NCBI GenBank assembly: GCA_963854835.1
Contig: OY978528.1
Span: 10,634,242 to 10,698,241 of the forward strand
Source of the DNA: Megamerina dolium
Taxonomy: Eukaryota > Arthropoda > Insecta > Diptera > Megamerinidae
Direction of reading: 5' to 3'
Length of the DNA: 64,000 nucleotides
The notes below the pieces were generated by a model that was given only the letters and a program-made list of their open reading frames with translations, had not been told where the DNA came from and ran no database searches. The stretch's first letter is position 1. The number at the start of each line of letters is the position of its first letter. This document shows, piece by piece, positions 23,968 through 36,092 of the stretch. Made by a program: the position numbers and the translations under genes.

Positions 23968-24915
23968 CCAGGAGTGCATATAGGGGAGATTAATTTAAAG
24001 AAATCTGCTGCTGAGTCGCATCGAATGCTTGTGGAGACAGTGCGCTATCGGACTTGCAGAGACTTGTTTCGTCGGTTCAAAGAAGGCCATTTTGACTTGA
24101 GTGACAAGAACGTGAAAATAGACCCAAAAAAAGTTGAGGACCATGATTTGTAGGTTCTTTTGGATGAGGACGACACCCAATCGCAAAAAATGCTTGCCGA
24201 ACAGTTAGTTGTTACTCAAAAAGTCATTTCCATACGTTTACGAGCCATGGGGAAGGTTAAAAAATTTGAAAAATGGGTATCCCATGAATTGAACGATAGG
24301 CAGATGGAGCGACACCAAAACACATGCGAAATCTTGTTTGCTAGACAAAAAAGAAAGTCGTTCCTGCATCTTGTGGTGACTTGTGATGAAAATTGGATAT
24401 ACTTTGAGAATCCTAACCGTAAAAAAAAATCGTGGGTCGATCCCGGCCAACCAGCAACTTCTTCTTCAAGACCAAATCGCTTTGGACGCAAGACGATGCT
24501 GTTCGTTTGGTGGGATCAGCAGGGTGTCATCTACTACGAGCTGTTCAAACCTGGTGAAACTGTCAATGCTCACCGCTACTACCAACAACTAGTGAAATTG
24601 TGCCGTGCTTTGGGTGAAAAAAATGCCTGGTTATGGACAAAGACATGAGAAGCTGATTTTTTGTCCACGACAACGCCCCATCGTACACGTCAAAACTACT
24701 TGGACACACTCAATTGGAAGGTGCTACCTCATCCCGCTTATTCATCAGACCTGGCTCCTTCTGACTATCACCTGTTTTCGTCGATGGGTCACGCGCTCGC
24801 CGAACAGCACGTCGATTTGTATGAAGACGTCGGAAAATGGCTTGACGAGTGGTTTGCCTCGAAAAATGAGGAATTCTTTTGCCATGGTAAATGTATTTTT
24901 AGCTTGTACATTTGG
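23968..24915 (+). mobile_element. Internally deleted mauritiana-subfamily mariner element
   Basis: The 5' terminal repeat begins CCAGGAGTGCATATAGGGG at 23968. The 3' end, AGCTTGTACATTTGG followed by TA, ends at 24915 and is its degraded inverse. Total length is about 950 bp against roughly 1.29 kb for intact relatives. The missing DNA includes the 5' untranslated region, the first ~25 codons (the 5' repeat runs almost directly into codon ~26) and the last ~30 codons. A TA flanks the right end; the left TA is not clear. The element lies between the inverted satellite block and featureless DNA. Confidence 0.8.
24001..24891 (+). pseudogene. Broken mariner transposase (mauritiana type)
   Basis: The frame starts without ATG (KSAAESHRMLVE). 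It has an in-frame TAG at 24151, then an open stretch from 24160 with the helix-turn-helix part, the WVSHEL linker and the first catalytic Asp in VTCDENW (Asp at 24385). After LCRALGEK there are three frame changes (near 24620, 24660 and 24690). The second Asp, in VHDNAPS (24669), lies in frame 3 relative to the rest. The third Asp, in SDLAPSDYH, returns to the first frame, followed by GHALAEQ and KWLDEWFASK. All three DD34D acidic positions can still be seen, but no single protein contains them. It is non-functional as it stands. Confidence 0.9.
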
Positions 24916-24917
24916 TA

Positions 24918-26600
24918 TATACTAACGAACTGACCTGACCGAGTTCAATCTGCCGGAATTTGAATGAAGTGACCCCGAATACATACGAAAATGTCATCTG
25001 TGTTGCTAGATACAAATGCCTACTGGGGTAGAACTGATAAAACATTTATTATACCATTTTGAAGCAAACAACTATTTGTTTTTTAACTATAATGGAATTT
25101 AATCTCAAGAACCAACGATATTGGTTTTAGTCTTATCTCACCCACAGCACTCACCATAAGTCACTACTGAGTACTGCTTTCTTTTGCAGTCATAAAATTG
25201 TGCTGAAATCAAATTAAATGTATAAAAAAATGATCACTAGATTTCTGATGAAGAAATATACATATATGCAGTGTAGTATATAATAGTTGAAAGACAATGT
25301 GAGGCATAAACAGATGGCAATGCTGATGATGAGATATTCGTCTAAGAGTAAGTTCAACATGATGTCAGACAAAACGTGACTAATACAAAATCCATAGTTT
25401 TACGTATACGAAACGTATCACAGTGATTTGCAGAAATGTGATAGAAAAAGTGCAATAAAAGAAAATGAGCGAGATAGTGAGTACAAACAAAAAAATACAA
25501 TAAAAGAATTGAAAATGTTTACGCGTTCATACCATACATACTCGTTGTATGCATGCATCTACTTATGTATTGGAGTATGTTAGTAGAAACAGTAGTTTTT
25601 ATAATTCGTGACTTATTCAAGAAGCCACACACAATAGAGTCGAGGTAGTGTCTGAGCATATTATTTGTGGATATACATATGTGGCATTTTTGTGAACTTG
25701 ACTTTATTTTATTGTAAATGCATGTGCATACTTGTATATATGATTTCGCACGAATGGGACTTTTTTGTTTTTTTTGTATTATAGTGTGTTCATCTTAAAG
25801 TAGGTGACAGATGTCAAGCATACAGACAGTTGATTTATGAAGATTGAGTTCAAATGTGGGAATTTTAAGTTCAATTTTCATATACACATTTATGTATAGA
25901 AATTCTTGAGAATATCTTTCTTAAAGAATTGTTCTGCTTCATATATTCTACTTACGTATACATTTTTTATTAAATTAAATGAAATTCATATGATACGGTT
26001 AAAAAGGCCACACGCCTATTTTCTGATGTGCACATCAGAAATTCAAGTATGAAGGTTTTTGATGCAAGCATATGTTAGTACAATGTAATAAGTGTGTTGT
26101 CCACAAGTTTGTGCCATGACAGTATACAGTTTACTGTAAGCTACAGCTGTCACATGTTTTTTTTTTGGTAATCGGTAATCAGATGCCAAAACAGTTTTGA
26201 GGTTTCTCTTTCTCAAAATATCACACTAAAAGTGAAAAAAGGGCCAGGGTGTAATTAAATATCCAACTATAGCATAGCAGCGTATGACAGCTATGAATGT
26301 CAGTTGTCAAAAATTCAATTAACATAATGATAATATCCTGTTTCTACCTAAGAGCGTATATATACACTACAGGTGAATCATACAAATACTGCCATCTCTA
26401 TCAAAAATGATTCATAAAGCGGGGGAAAAAAAAATGGAAGCAATAAAAGTAGGTGATGAAAAATGCACACTAATTCGCCCTTCCTACGCTCCTAGTTCAT
26501 GATCAATTCTAAATATGTGAAGCGAATTTCAGATATGTCTTCACTTCCACCTATACTTGGCAAGCAAAAATTATCTAAATAAGCTCTCCTAAGGGGGGAA
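24918..26600. other. Non-coding stretch
   Basis: AT-rich DNA with no recognised exon or element. There are short TGACAG/CTGTCA-rich patches near 25807-25830 and 26115-26155, and a T run near 26156. Confidence 0.45.
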
Positions 26601-26603
26601 TAG

Positions 26604-26846
26604 GGATTTATTATTTTTTTTTTTTTCAAGTTTCAAGTCAATCGGAGCAGAATTGACGAAGTTATGACTATTTTTTTACCTGTCAGATCAACTGACTCCA
26701 TGCGTATAGGCCGAGCAGAGCAGGAAGCTGAAAAACAAGCAAAAGAAGGCAGAATTCATCGTAGACAAAAGCAAAAAGATGCTTTAGACATCATGGATGA
26801 TTGCAACATCCTTTATGGACCTGGCATCAATGACGATTCAATGTGA
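26604..26846 (+). pseudogene. Unrecognised open frame, possibly a transposon fragment
   Basis: A 60-codon frame from ATG 26664, open upstream to about 26604, ends at TGA 26844. The middle is charged (residues about 16-40: EQEAEKQAKEGRIHRRQKQK) and may form a short coiled coil, followed by LDIMDDCNILYGPGINDDS. No catalytic motif is seen. The GC content and composition differ from the flanks, and the following 300 bp (to about 27180) also look like unique-sequence DNA from an element rather than simple AT-rich spacer. The identity is unknown. Confidence 0.25.
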
Positions 26847-26849
26847 GGT

Positions 26850-29800
26850 AAGCCGATAAAACTCGCTTATGAACGTTTCATCTCAAATTGTTTAGTTTTC
26901 AAAACTTTAAAGCATTTTTCACACAATGCACGTTTTCAAAGTCGGTGTCCCGCATAACTTCAAAACTAATGCACCGATCGATTTATGACGGACACCGCGA
27001 TTCAACTTTTTTCTGAGACGCTCCAGAATAATTGGTGCCATTGCCGTTAATATTTTAATTCTTTAAATGTCATACTATAATGTACCATTGGTTTTAATAA
27101 ATAGATTTTAATTGTTTCATGGAAAAGAAATCACAACACCCCCCCCCTGAAGAACCACGCACATACCTCGATATACGGCCATAATAATGTGAAATTTGGG
27201 TGCAAATTCGAAAGCCGTATAACGAATCAATTAATAAATTTGAATCGCCTGTTTAATGACATTTTTTTCGAAGTGCTTTGTTAGAGTTTTTTATTAGTGA
27301 GTTTTACGGGTTCTTCGTTTTAGCGTAATGTGCTAATGAATTATGAGCCTTTTTAGATATGTGCGCTTATTGAGGTTTCTACGAGGGCACACTGAAAATT
27401 GTCATAAATTTGGAGTCACATTGTGTGTTTTGGGCAATTTTTAGATTTTTTATGAGTGTATTTCAAAATCTATCATATGTCATGTGTCATATGCGAGTAC
27501 ATTTTTGAATCTATTTATAGTTCAGAATCCTCAAATATGTGCTCTTTATGTATTTTCTTCAACAGCACACTGAAAATAATCATCAATATAACGGCAAAGA
27601 TGGTTTATTACACACGAGCCGTGTGTTTTGTGACATTTCTTTTTCAGTGTACGATTGGGAGTCATTCTTATGAATTCTTATGAGCTAATTGACCAGTGTT
27701 ATATGTGACTTGTGTAAGAGAATTTATGAACCTCTTTAGAGTAGGTATTTTATAAATGAATATATGAGTTATTGAAAATCACATGTGAGAGCATTTTTAG
27801 CAAAGATTTTTATACAAAATTTTTGAATCGAGTTTGAAGTCAAGAATATTTTAATAAAAATTTTCAAAATTATAACATTTTCAAAGTCATGTATAAAGAA
27901 AAATTATTTGAATAATATTTCTAATATTGTTTACTATGATAGCCTTAATCTCTGATTTTTTTTTAGGAGTAGACATCACCTTCGCTACTACTTTCTCGTT
28001 ACACTATGACAACGAGTATTCTAATAAATGACTACACATTCCACATTCCACATTCCATATTAATATCATTTGAAGCAATTAAATAATGAATCCACAGCGT
28101 GGAATTAATTATAAAGAATTTCTTATATTTTTTTTTTTTTTTTTTTTTTTTATATGTGACATGTATAAATTGACACCATATCAGATTTTATTATTAACAA
28201 TTTTCATGTGTCACACTTAAATCTTTATTATATCTTCTTTTTATTTTTATTTGATAACAGAAATGAGAAGAAAAGAAAAACAACAACAAAAACAATTTGC
28301 CAAAAACAGTGTAAATCTCTGTCAGATGCTAAAATTAGTAGCTTGACTTTATACGACAATAAAAAAAAAAGAGTTTGCAACATAAAATGCCACAGATTGA
28401 AATATAGAGAAAAGAAGAAGAAGAAGAAGTGGAGTGATTAAGTGTCTACTCTCCTATAAAGAATGAAACTTTTTTATGGTGTTAATTTGTAAAATTTTTG
28501 CAAAACGGTGTGGATCATAAAATTAATACTGGCGGGGCTGCATATCAACATTGTTCCGGCTGCGGCTGCTGCAGCTATTCTTCTAGATGCTGCATTTTTA
28601 ATGTTAAATGTTTAATTTTTTTTTATTCTTTTGCAATGAATAAGGCATATTTTTTACGATCGTACATACAAATTTAAACGTAAAACCTGTAAAAGTTTCA
28701 AGTAGTTGCACTTGTGCAAAGTTTTGTGAAACAAAGTGCCTCAAAAAAAAAAAAAAAAAAAAAAATAGAAAACAATTTGGATGCACTAATATTACCATAC
28801 TAGCTGAAAGCCTCTTGAAAACTTTTTTTTTTTTTAATGCTTTCAAATACTTTCACATAGCAGATAGAGTAGAATTCATTTTACACGCTGCACCAATACA
28901 TTCCTGGAAAACTGCTGTCAATTATTTCAAATTAAAAACTTTCACCATTTTATTTTGTATTTGGTGTTTTTTTTTTTGTACTATATCAGCAACAATAAAA
29001 AGGATATACCACAACAATAAATGAAGGCAGCAAAATTTATAGTTTGTCACTAATTCACAAGCACAAGGAATAATCGTCTTTGTTTTTGTTTTTTTATTAA
29101 GCATTTTCCAAGTTTTGGCATATTAAGCGGCAAGAAAAACACTTTGGCTGCCAAGTATTGCCAAGCTACTTACTCAATTCTTGCCAACTGACATCTAAGT
29201 TTATTGTTGTAAAGCATTCGAGAGAAAAAGAACAGCAAAGGCATGTACAAGTGGCATAGAAAAAAAGTTAACTTTTTCTTTAGAAATGTTCTCATAGTTT
29301 GGTTATTTTTTTTAATTTTTATTTTATTTTGTGTAGGTATTCTGAAAATGAAAACCTACAAAAACAGGCAGCAATAAACTGCCAACTTTAAGCCAATTTG
29401 TAACAATGTTCATGAACGAAAAAAAAAAAAGAAATTAATTATAGCAACGTAATCATTTACACCACTTTATTACAAGCGCATTTTTTTTTTTTTTTTTTTT
29501 TTTTGAATATTTGGCTCAACTTTATGATACCACAAAAATGATAAGCCAAAAAGTGTTTTAACTATATTAGAATGAAGAAAGTGCAAGTTTATTAGCAAAT
29601 ATATATTTTTTTTAAATATTGCTACATTATATCTATGCTATAAGTCAAAACTGATGATTTTCGAGATATCTTGTTCTAAATTTCAAATCAAATTTCATCA
29701 TCATATTGCTGCGAAAATTGTTTATAACTAATACCCGAATCTAAGAAAAATATAATAAACGAATAATAACAACAAAAACATAGGCAAGCTGTAGAGCCAA
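26850..29800. other. Non-coding stretch
   Basis: It holds a C9 run near 27138, loosely repeated segments (GCACACTGAAAAT near 27389 and 27565, with TGTGTGTTTTG nearby both times), three CATTCC motifs at 28037-28056, T runs near 28130-28151 and 29481-29504, and an A run at 28745-28765. No exon is recognised. Confidence 0.45.
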
Positions 29801-30060
29801 GAGTCGATGAGTCTCCGATCAGCAACAAATTGAAACAATTACCGATCAGCAGTAGAGTTGAAGTGCAGCAGTAGAGCCGAAGCGTTTCCGATTAGCTCGT
29901 CAAAGTGTTAGCGACAAGTAGAAGCAGTCGAGTGTGAAGTTGAAGTATTGCCGATAGTCGAAAAGTGGAAGTTTCCAATTAGTTACCAACCAGGAGTAGA
30001 GTAGAAGATTTACCGATCTACAAATCGAATTACTACCGATCAGCAGTAGAGTCGGAGAGT
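29790..30060 (+). repeat. Degenerate minisatellite with CCGATCAGCAGTAGAG units
   Basis: CCGAT occurs at 29815, 29842, 29888, 29951, 30013 and 30036, usually followed by (C/T)AGC and then GTAGAG-(T/C)CGAAG. Spacings of 27, 46, 63, 62 and 23 bp fit multiples of a unit near 21-23 bp. It abuts the LINE fragment to its right and may be that element's upstream region or an independent minisatellite. Confidence 0.6.
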
Positions 30061-30111
30061 TACTAAGACTTTTCAAATTAGAAGAGACATTTCGACCTCA
30101 CTATATAACAA

Positions 30112-30905
30112 ACGGAGGATTTGGACTTCGTCGATGACATCTGCCTCCTCTCACAGAGACTTATCGACATGCAAGAGCAGGCGGACAGCTTAGTCGCGCT
30201 GGCACTTACTGTCGGACTGGAAGTCAACATCGCAAAGACCAACGCCATGAGAGTTAATCACAAAAATGCAAGCCATATAATGGTCGACGGATGCCCGGTG
30301 GAATTTGTTGAAAGCTTCTGTTTGGCTCGGCTGCATTATTACGGCAGACGGTGGAGCTAATGAAGATGTCAATTGCAGATTAAACAACGCAAGAGTGGCG
30401 TTAGGGCGACTGTATGCAGTGTGGGCGAGCTCGCTAATCAACAGGCGCACAAAACTGCAAGTATTCAGCTCATGTGTGCAGTCAGTATTGTTGTATGAAA
30501 GTGAAATATGGCTGATCTCTAACACCATCACACAAAAGTTACAAACTTTCGTCAACAGATGCCTCCGCATCATCTGTAGAATATTCTGACCGAACACCAT
30601 CAGTAACGACGACGCGCTGTGGAGACTAACGAATGAAAAACCCGTCCTGTGCCAAATCAAAAATAGAAAGTGGCAATGGATAGATCACACGCTAAGTTAA
30701 CCTTCGGATGTCATTACAAGAATGGCACTAGACTGCAACCAGCAAGGAAGCAGAGGTCGCGGTCGGCCAAAAAATACTTGGAGTATGTCGATATTGCGCG
30801 AGCTAGCTGATGGCAATACAACATGGGACGGTGCAAAAATAATAACACAGAACCGTGTACGATGGAAGAGTCTTGTTGAGGCCCTACGCTCCCGAGAGGA
30901 GTGAA
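30112..30905 (+). pseudogene. LINE reverse-transcriptase C-terminal fragment
   Basis: It starts just before the catalytic box DFVDDICLL (FVDD codons 30127-30138), then ...GLEVNIAKTNAMRVN. The frame changes near 30340 to WLGCIITADGGANEDV, RRTKLQVFSSCVQSVLLYES, LQTFVNRCLR, a TGA at 30587 where the family has Trp, KWQWIDHTLS, a TAA near 30698, then GRGRPKNTW and VRWKSLVEAL, ending at TGA 30902. These are the palm-end and thumb segments typical of endonuclease-reverse transcriptase LINEs. It is 5'-truncated, with one frameshift and two stops. The long minus-strand frame opposite it is only its antisense. Confidence 0.85.
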
Positions 30906-31079
30906 CAAGGAGAAGAAAATATATACGAAACGAGACTTGGCGACATTGGAGCATCATGCGACTTCATCTATCTTATATTGCAGTAAAACAATGCGAGCTG
31001 CTAAATTGGACCCTACTATATCATAGAAAGCAAAATGTAGACAACGTGACTCAGCGTAAAACAAAATTTATATTATTTT

Positions 31080-31740
31080 CAGCATTTTTGCTGAGGATAG
31101 CAGAATGAAATTTCAAATTTGGACCAGCCTTTTGCAGTTATTGAAATAGCTTCAATTTTTTATGGGAGACCCTCTGGTAGAAAATGTTAGAGGTAAGTAT
31201 GTCTGAAGGAAATGTTGGCGAGAAAAATGAATAGCGTTGGTCATAGTTACGCTTTAACGATTATTTTCGGATACCCACATAGATTTTTGTCGATTTTTAA
31301 GTATTTGTGTTAATTTTTTTATGGAAACCCCCTTAAGGGTTTAGAGGGTAAGTATGTTTGTTGGAATAATTGAGGAATAATAAAAATGAATGGAGTTGAT
31401 CAGGAACTCCTAAGCAGGTTTGGGAATGTTTGTTAATTTTCACATGATTTTATGTTGATTTATTATGGGAATCGATCGAGAAAAAATTAATGCTAATCAA
31501 TCATACCTTTTACAATACTGCCGATGATTCTTGAGCAGCTATGGAGCTTTTTGTCGATTTTCGCACATTTTTCCATTCATTTTTTATGAAGTCTACTTAA
31601 GGGGTAGATATACATTCGCAGAAATCATTGTTGAGAAAATATGAATGGCGATCAGTCATGCATTTCACCACTCTAGGGGCGATTGCTATTTAATTTTGAG
31701 CTTTCTTATTTATCAGGGACTTTCAAAATCATTTTGCTGG
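31080..31740 (+). repeat. Degenerate tandem repeat of about 120-160 bp
   Basis: A segment TTTTTTATGGGANACCC, followed by CTNAGGGGTNGA and then GAGAAAAATGAATGGCGTTG, recurs with starts near 31161, 31320, 31464 and 31585. The spacings are 159, 144 and 121 bp. The units are heavily diverged and not coding. Confidence 0.6.
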
Positions 31741-31849
31741 GAAGGCTATCTGAAAAATAGAGATTGGTGGTAAGGTATATTCAGGTATATAATTGGTTGC
31801 AAAAACAAATAAGAGTGGGTTAAATATATTTAAGTAAAAAAAATCAACA

Positions 31850-31900
31850 TGTGACACTTATAAACCCCGAAGGGCTCTTTGGACGAGCTTTAAGTACGTT
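31850..31900 (-). mobile_element. SINE 3'-end fragment (tail type A)
   Basis: TGTGACACTTATAAACCCCG followed by AAGGGCTCTTTGGACGAGC matches the ends of the SINEs at 10.59 and 62.25 kb. Only about 50 bp remain. Confidence 0.6.
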
Positions 31901-33330
31901 TAGAAAAAATGTTGAGAAGAAAAATTTAATTGATGTCAATTTTGGTTATTTTAATGAATGTTAATTATATGTACAAGATTAACGTCGAAAATGGTCTGTT
32001 TATAATCAACGTGTAAATTTGACTTGACTCTCATAACTAATTAGAAGAATTATTTTTAGGTCAACTGATCATAAAATTATATACATTTATTAACTGAAAC
32101 AATCACCTCAAAATGATCTAAACCATATTTTAGTTAAATTTATTTCATAATTTATACACACATACACATTGAATGCTTGCTTCACAGCATTTCTCTCAAA
32201 ATGAAAATTTATTATTAATTCATTTCTTATACACTTGTCAATTTTTCCCCCCAAAAAAAAATTAATGTGATAATATTATCAACATTTTCTGGAAAAAAAA
32301 AAAAATATTTAATTTAAATATTTAATTAATTTTCTCGTTTGTCTATCAATTTATTGACAATAATAAATAAGGTCTTATCAAATGAAAGTTGTTGAGCATT
32401 CGTGATTTTTTCATATATCAAATAGGTGCCTGGTAGTTGTATTGCTGCTATTTTTATATTCGTTGCATAAATTACTAACAACAAAAGCAGCAACCTAAAA
32501 TGCATGGTTGCATCAAAAAGAAGAAGTATTTTAAATGTAAATTAAATGATTTTTCTTGATTCTAAATTTTTATTTTTTTTTTTTTTTGTACCATGCGATA
32601 TGATAAGATCAACGTTTTCCTACTTCAAAGGTGCTGCTGTACAATCGAATATAGCTCACCTATGCATGTCAATATACATAGGTGGGCTTCTCATACAATA
32701 AAATGTATTATGATTGTATTAGTAACAACAACAACAACAACAACAACAACTGAATATAAATATTATAATACATTGAAATGCTTTCCCAATATCGCAGTAT
32801 GATGCATCGCGCAACATACCGCATTGCACGCAATATAAACTCTGTGGGATTGCTTAATGCCTAATTCGGAGTGGAAAAAAACTGTTACAACAGCAATGTT
32901 GGTGCATATAGCAGTAGCAGTAGCAGCAGCAGCAATACAATTAGTAATAACAATGTCATGTTTAATGATAGACATCGATCAAAGGCAATTAGCACAAAGA
33001 GTTGCACAGAAACCATTGCGCTACCAATGCATTCATATAACTATAATTATATATAAAGGGAGCGATAGCAACACTAGCAACAACAACAACAACAAAATAG
33101 AAAGTTTACAATTTCAACGGAATGTATTTTAATAAAAATATGCTTAAACTCATTCATGCATTTAGCAAAATGTACCTTCCATTCGAATCTAACCAAATAC
33201 ACTAACGATTTCCGTTAACAATTAAAATGTCATTTTCTTCGTACATATTGGACCAAGCCCATGGATATTTCACAATTAAATATGCAAGTAATACAGATGA
33301 AGGGAGAAATTTTATAATTTTTAAACTAAA
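31900..33330. other. Non-coding stretch
   Basis: AT-rich DNA with a CAA tract (about 32724-32750), a CAG-type tract (about 32911-32935) and a CAA tract (about 33079-33095). The frames across these tracts are low in complexity. A gapped palindrome ATTGC-AC-GCAAT lies near 32823. Confidence 0.45.
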
Positions 33331-33352
33331 AAAAACTTTAAATTACACTTAG

Positions 33353-33640
33353 ACTATTCGTAAGAATTATTGAAAGATCCGGAATTCGTGCTCCATATGA
33401 AGTTCCATGCGCAGATCTAGAATGTTTTGTACGTAATGTTCCTTTACCCTATCAAAAGAACAAGAACATAATCCATGTTCATCAAGTGGACCATGTGAAA
33501 CCAGACCAAGGTCTGTTAGAGGATATTATCCCTATAGCTGATACCTCTGAGGGCCAACCACAAGTGTTACGGGCACTACGACCAAACGAGATCTTTTGTT
33601 CTTTTACCCTATTCTCTTGTTACAAAATGCTTGAGACAAA
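33353..33640 (+). CDS. Candidate internal exon or element fragment, unrecognised
   Basis: An open frame of 95 codons without an ATG, bounded by a possible acceptor (ACACTTAG|A at 33352) and a possible donor (ACAAA|GTGAGTAAG at 33641). Both boundaries cut the codon after its second base, so the exon would be symmetric. Composition is coding-like (about 45% GC in the middle). The protein reads in part SGIRAPYEVPC, ECFVRNVPLP, IHVHQVDHVKPDQG and QPQVLRALRPNEIF. I do not recognise it. It could equally be a piece of a decayed retroelement, since diverged repeats follow directly. Confidence 0.3.
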
Positions 33641-33949
33641 GTGAGTAAGTAGTCTGTCTGATTTACAGATTTTTACAGAAAATTAGAGATCTTGGAATTG
33701 AAATTTGATGGATTTTATCTTTGATTATTTTTAGAAAAAGGTTCAACCCAAAAATGAAAATGGGGAACAAAAAAATCTTTTGTGTTCAAATATCATTTTT
33801 GAAACGAAAAACATTATTTCATGAAGTTATTTTGATGCCCGGCGGACTACAAAATGTCATGCTGGCTTACTTTGTTCTAGTACGAGCTGAAGCTGGTCAA
33901 CGGCAAATAATATGCTGAAACGTTGTGTCATCTTCCAACCTAAGGCGAT

Positions 33950-34400
33950 GGTTCGTCTCTTCAGATAGATCCATTCTATAAGTGCACGTACCTCAGGGTG
34001 CGAAATATAGTAGATTGTGAGCAATCTTAAATCAGGCTTGTTAAAATCATTCTGGGACTGAAAGCAATATATGGTCCGGTGAGCCCTTTGATTTGTCTGA
34101 GAGCAGGGATGTTATTTCAATAGCGATTTCAAAGGTTTGTTGTTGTTGTTGTTGTTTTATAAAGTTTATACCTGAAGGTATGATGATAATACTGAATGGT
34201 GAATGTGTGCAATCTTAATTTAGGTTTGTTAAAATATATTCCATTGGAAGCTATGTTTGGTCTGATGAACTCTTTGGCTAAAGTCAAGGATGTTTTAATT
34301 CAATAGGAGTTCTAGCCATTTTATGAAACTAGTAGGCGTACTAGTTTGATGAGACGACTACGAGAGATCTTAAATCAGATTAGTTCGAAAACCGTTTGGT
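33950..34400 (+). repeat. Diverged triplicate repeat
   Basis: A segment (GCAATCTTAAATCAGG-TTGTTAAAAT...GGTCYGATGARCYCTTTG...AGGATGTT...TTCAATAG) starts near 34021, again near 34209, and a shorter copy (GATCTTAAATCAGATTAGTTC) near 34355. A TTG tract (about 34138-34155) splits the first two. Confidence 0.55.
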
Positions 34401-36064
34401 CCATGGACGTTGCAGTGTCGTTGCCATTAAATAATTTTTATTGTATCCGAGGCTTTGTGTAGTACTTTGAGCATAACGAAATTACCATGTAGTAGATTGC
34501 TGGACTGGCTACTGGTTTGGTTTTTGATTAAGTTTAAGAATTGAGCCAGGAAGTGATGAGCAATCCCCTATCCGACACCTGGAGACAAGCCCTATGGAGG
34601 TTAAACCCCCCAAACGGATAATTAGAAAGTGTTGAACTAAAAGCTATGCTAAAAGCTATGAGACCAGAGAGAATTTTCTAATTGGAATTCCTTCAAACAT
34701 GGAGGGCCATAGAATCCAAAATCATGATTCTGCATTGATAAATGGAATGCAGAGCCTTTTCTGACTAATTTGTCTGCAAACTGCATTTACATTTTATCCA
34801 CGATGGCCTTGTTTAAAGCGAACAAACTTTGTAGTGCGTTAAATCATTCAGCTAAAAAAAAATTTAGAGGAAATTTTTCAAGAGCAGAGTGCCTTTATGG
34901 CTCTTGGAATATGCGAGAGTATAGTGATTTACAACTTTTATCAAACTTTTAGCCAAAAAAAGGCATTCGATTTAGAAATAAAAGAAATGAAGATGACGAT
35001 GTTTGATCTAAACTGGGCACCAGAGCGATCCGATCTGAAATCGTAAATTCTTACGAATTAATAAGACAATTTCTAAATTGTTCCAGTGCTAATATAACAA
35101 TATTTCACAGATCTTGTTGGGTGATTTGACCATTTAACTTTTGATTTAATAATTCTTTAAATTTTTAATTTCAAGGAGTTGAAGACTACTTCTAGCTCAG
35201 CAACTATTTCCTTCCATTTCTCAACCAAAAATTTAAATAGCAATGCCCAAATGATTATAATTTAAATTTATTTCTTCTAGAAGATTAATATGTTTTTCAA
35301 TCAATTTAATTTCTTTTAACGACTTTCACAATAATTTTATGCTCAATTCCAAAGAAGCATAAAAAAAAACCTAAGGGAAAACAGAAAATAATGAAATGAA
35401 GAAATAAAAAAGAATAATTTAATGCAAATTTCACACACACATATATTATTCACTTCAATTTTCTGTAGTAAAGTACAACAATATTTATTTGATATTAACA
35501 TTTCATAAGTTGACTTTATGGATCATAAAATTTATAAGCAATTTTTGCCTACGAAAGAAATGTCCTTAAAATGAAACAAATGAAATAAAAATGTAAAAAC
35601 TACATAAATAGGTTACCTGACACATTATTTAGATCCTCTTTTCTGTCAAATACATATATATAACATAATTCGTAGTCATAAAAAGTACTTCATGCAAACA
35701 CATAATTAAAGCGCATTAATTTCATATTATCAGATCGTTTGTAAAGGTATTAGAATTATGTTATGCAATGGGTAAGCACTACAAACAAACAAATAAAAAA
35801 AATGAACAAGGTTGGACATACGTATAACATATCCATTCACAGGCCCAATTAAAACCGAAATGGAAGCCTCAAACTGACCTTTACTACATACCACTGTCAC
35901 ATAGTCACATCAGCAGGAGTTTATACAAAGGTCCTGTATTTATGTTCATTTCCATTTCTTGTTTTTAGTAGAACATTCACGCATATACATATATGTACAA
36001 TCCTTTTGTAACCCTTTACTTAAACCCCATTGTCATTAAACAATTACAATAAACTTTATTTTGA

Positions 36065-36092
36065 TTACACACACACACACACACACACACAC
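36065..36092. repeat. CA microsatellite
   Basis: About 14 CA units, uninterrupted. Confidence 0.95.

Noticed and set aside
24216..24491. Minus-strand frames within the mariner
   Set aside because: Antisense shadows of the transposase relic.
30190..30660. 156-codon minus-strand frame
   Set aside because: It lies exactly antisense to the LINE reverse-transcriptase fragment, which has clear family motifs on the plus strand.
32857..33132. 91-codon frame
   Set aside because: It spans CAG and CAA microsatellites and reads as Val-Ala and Asn runs. No homology is recognised.
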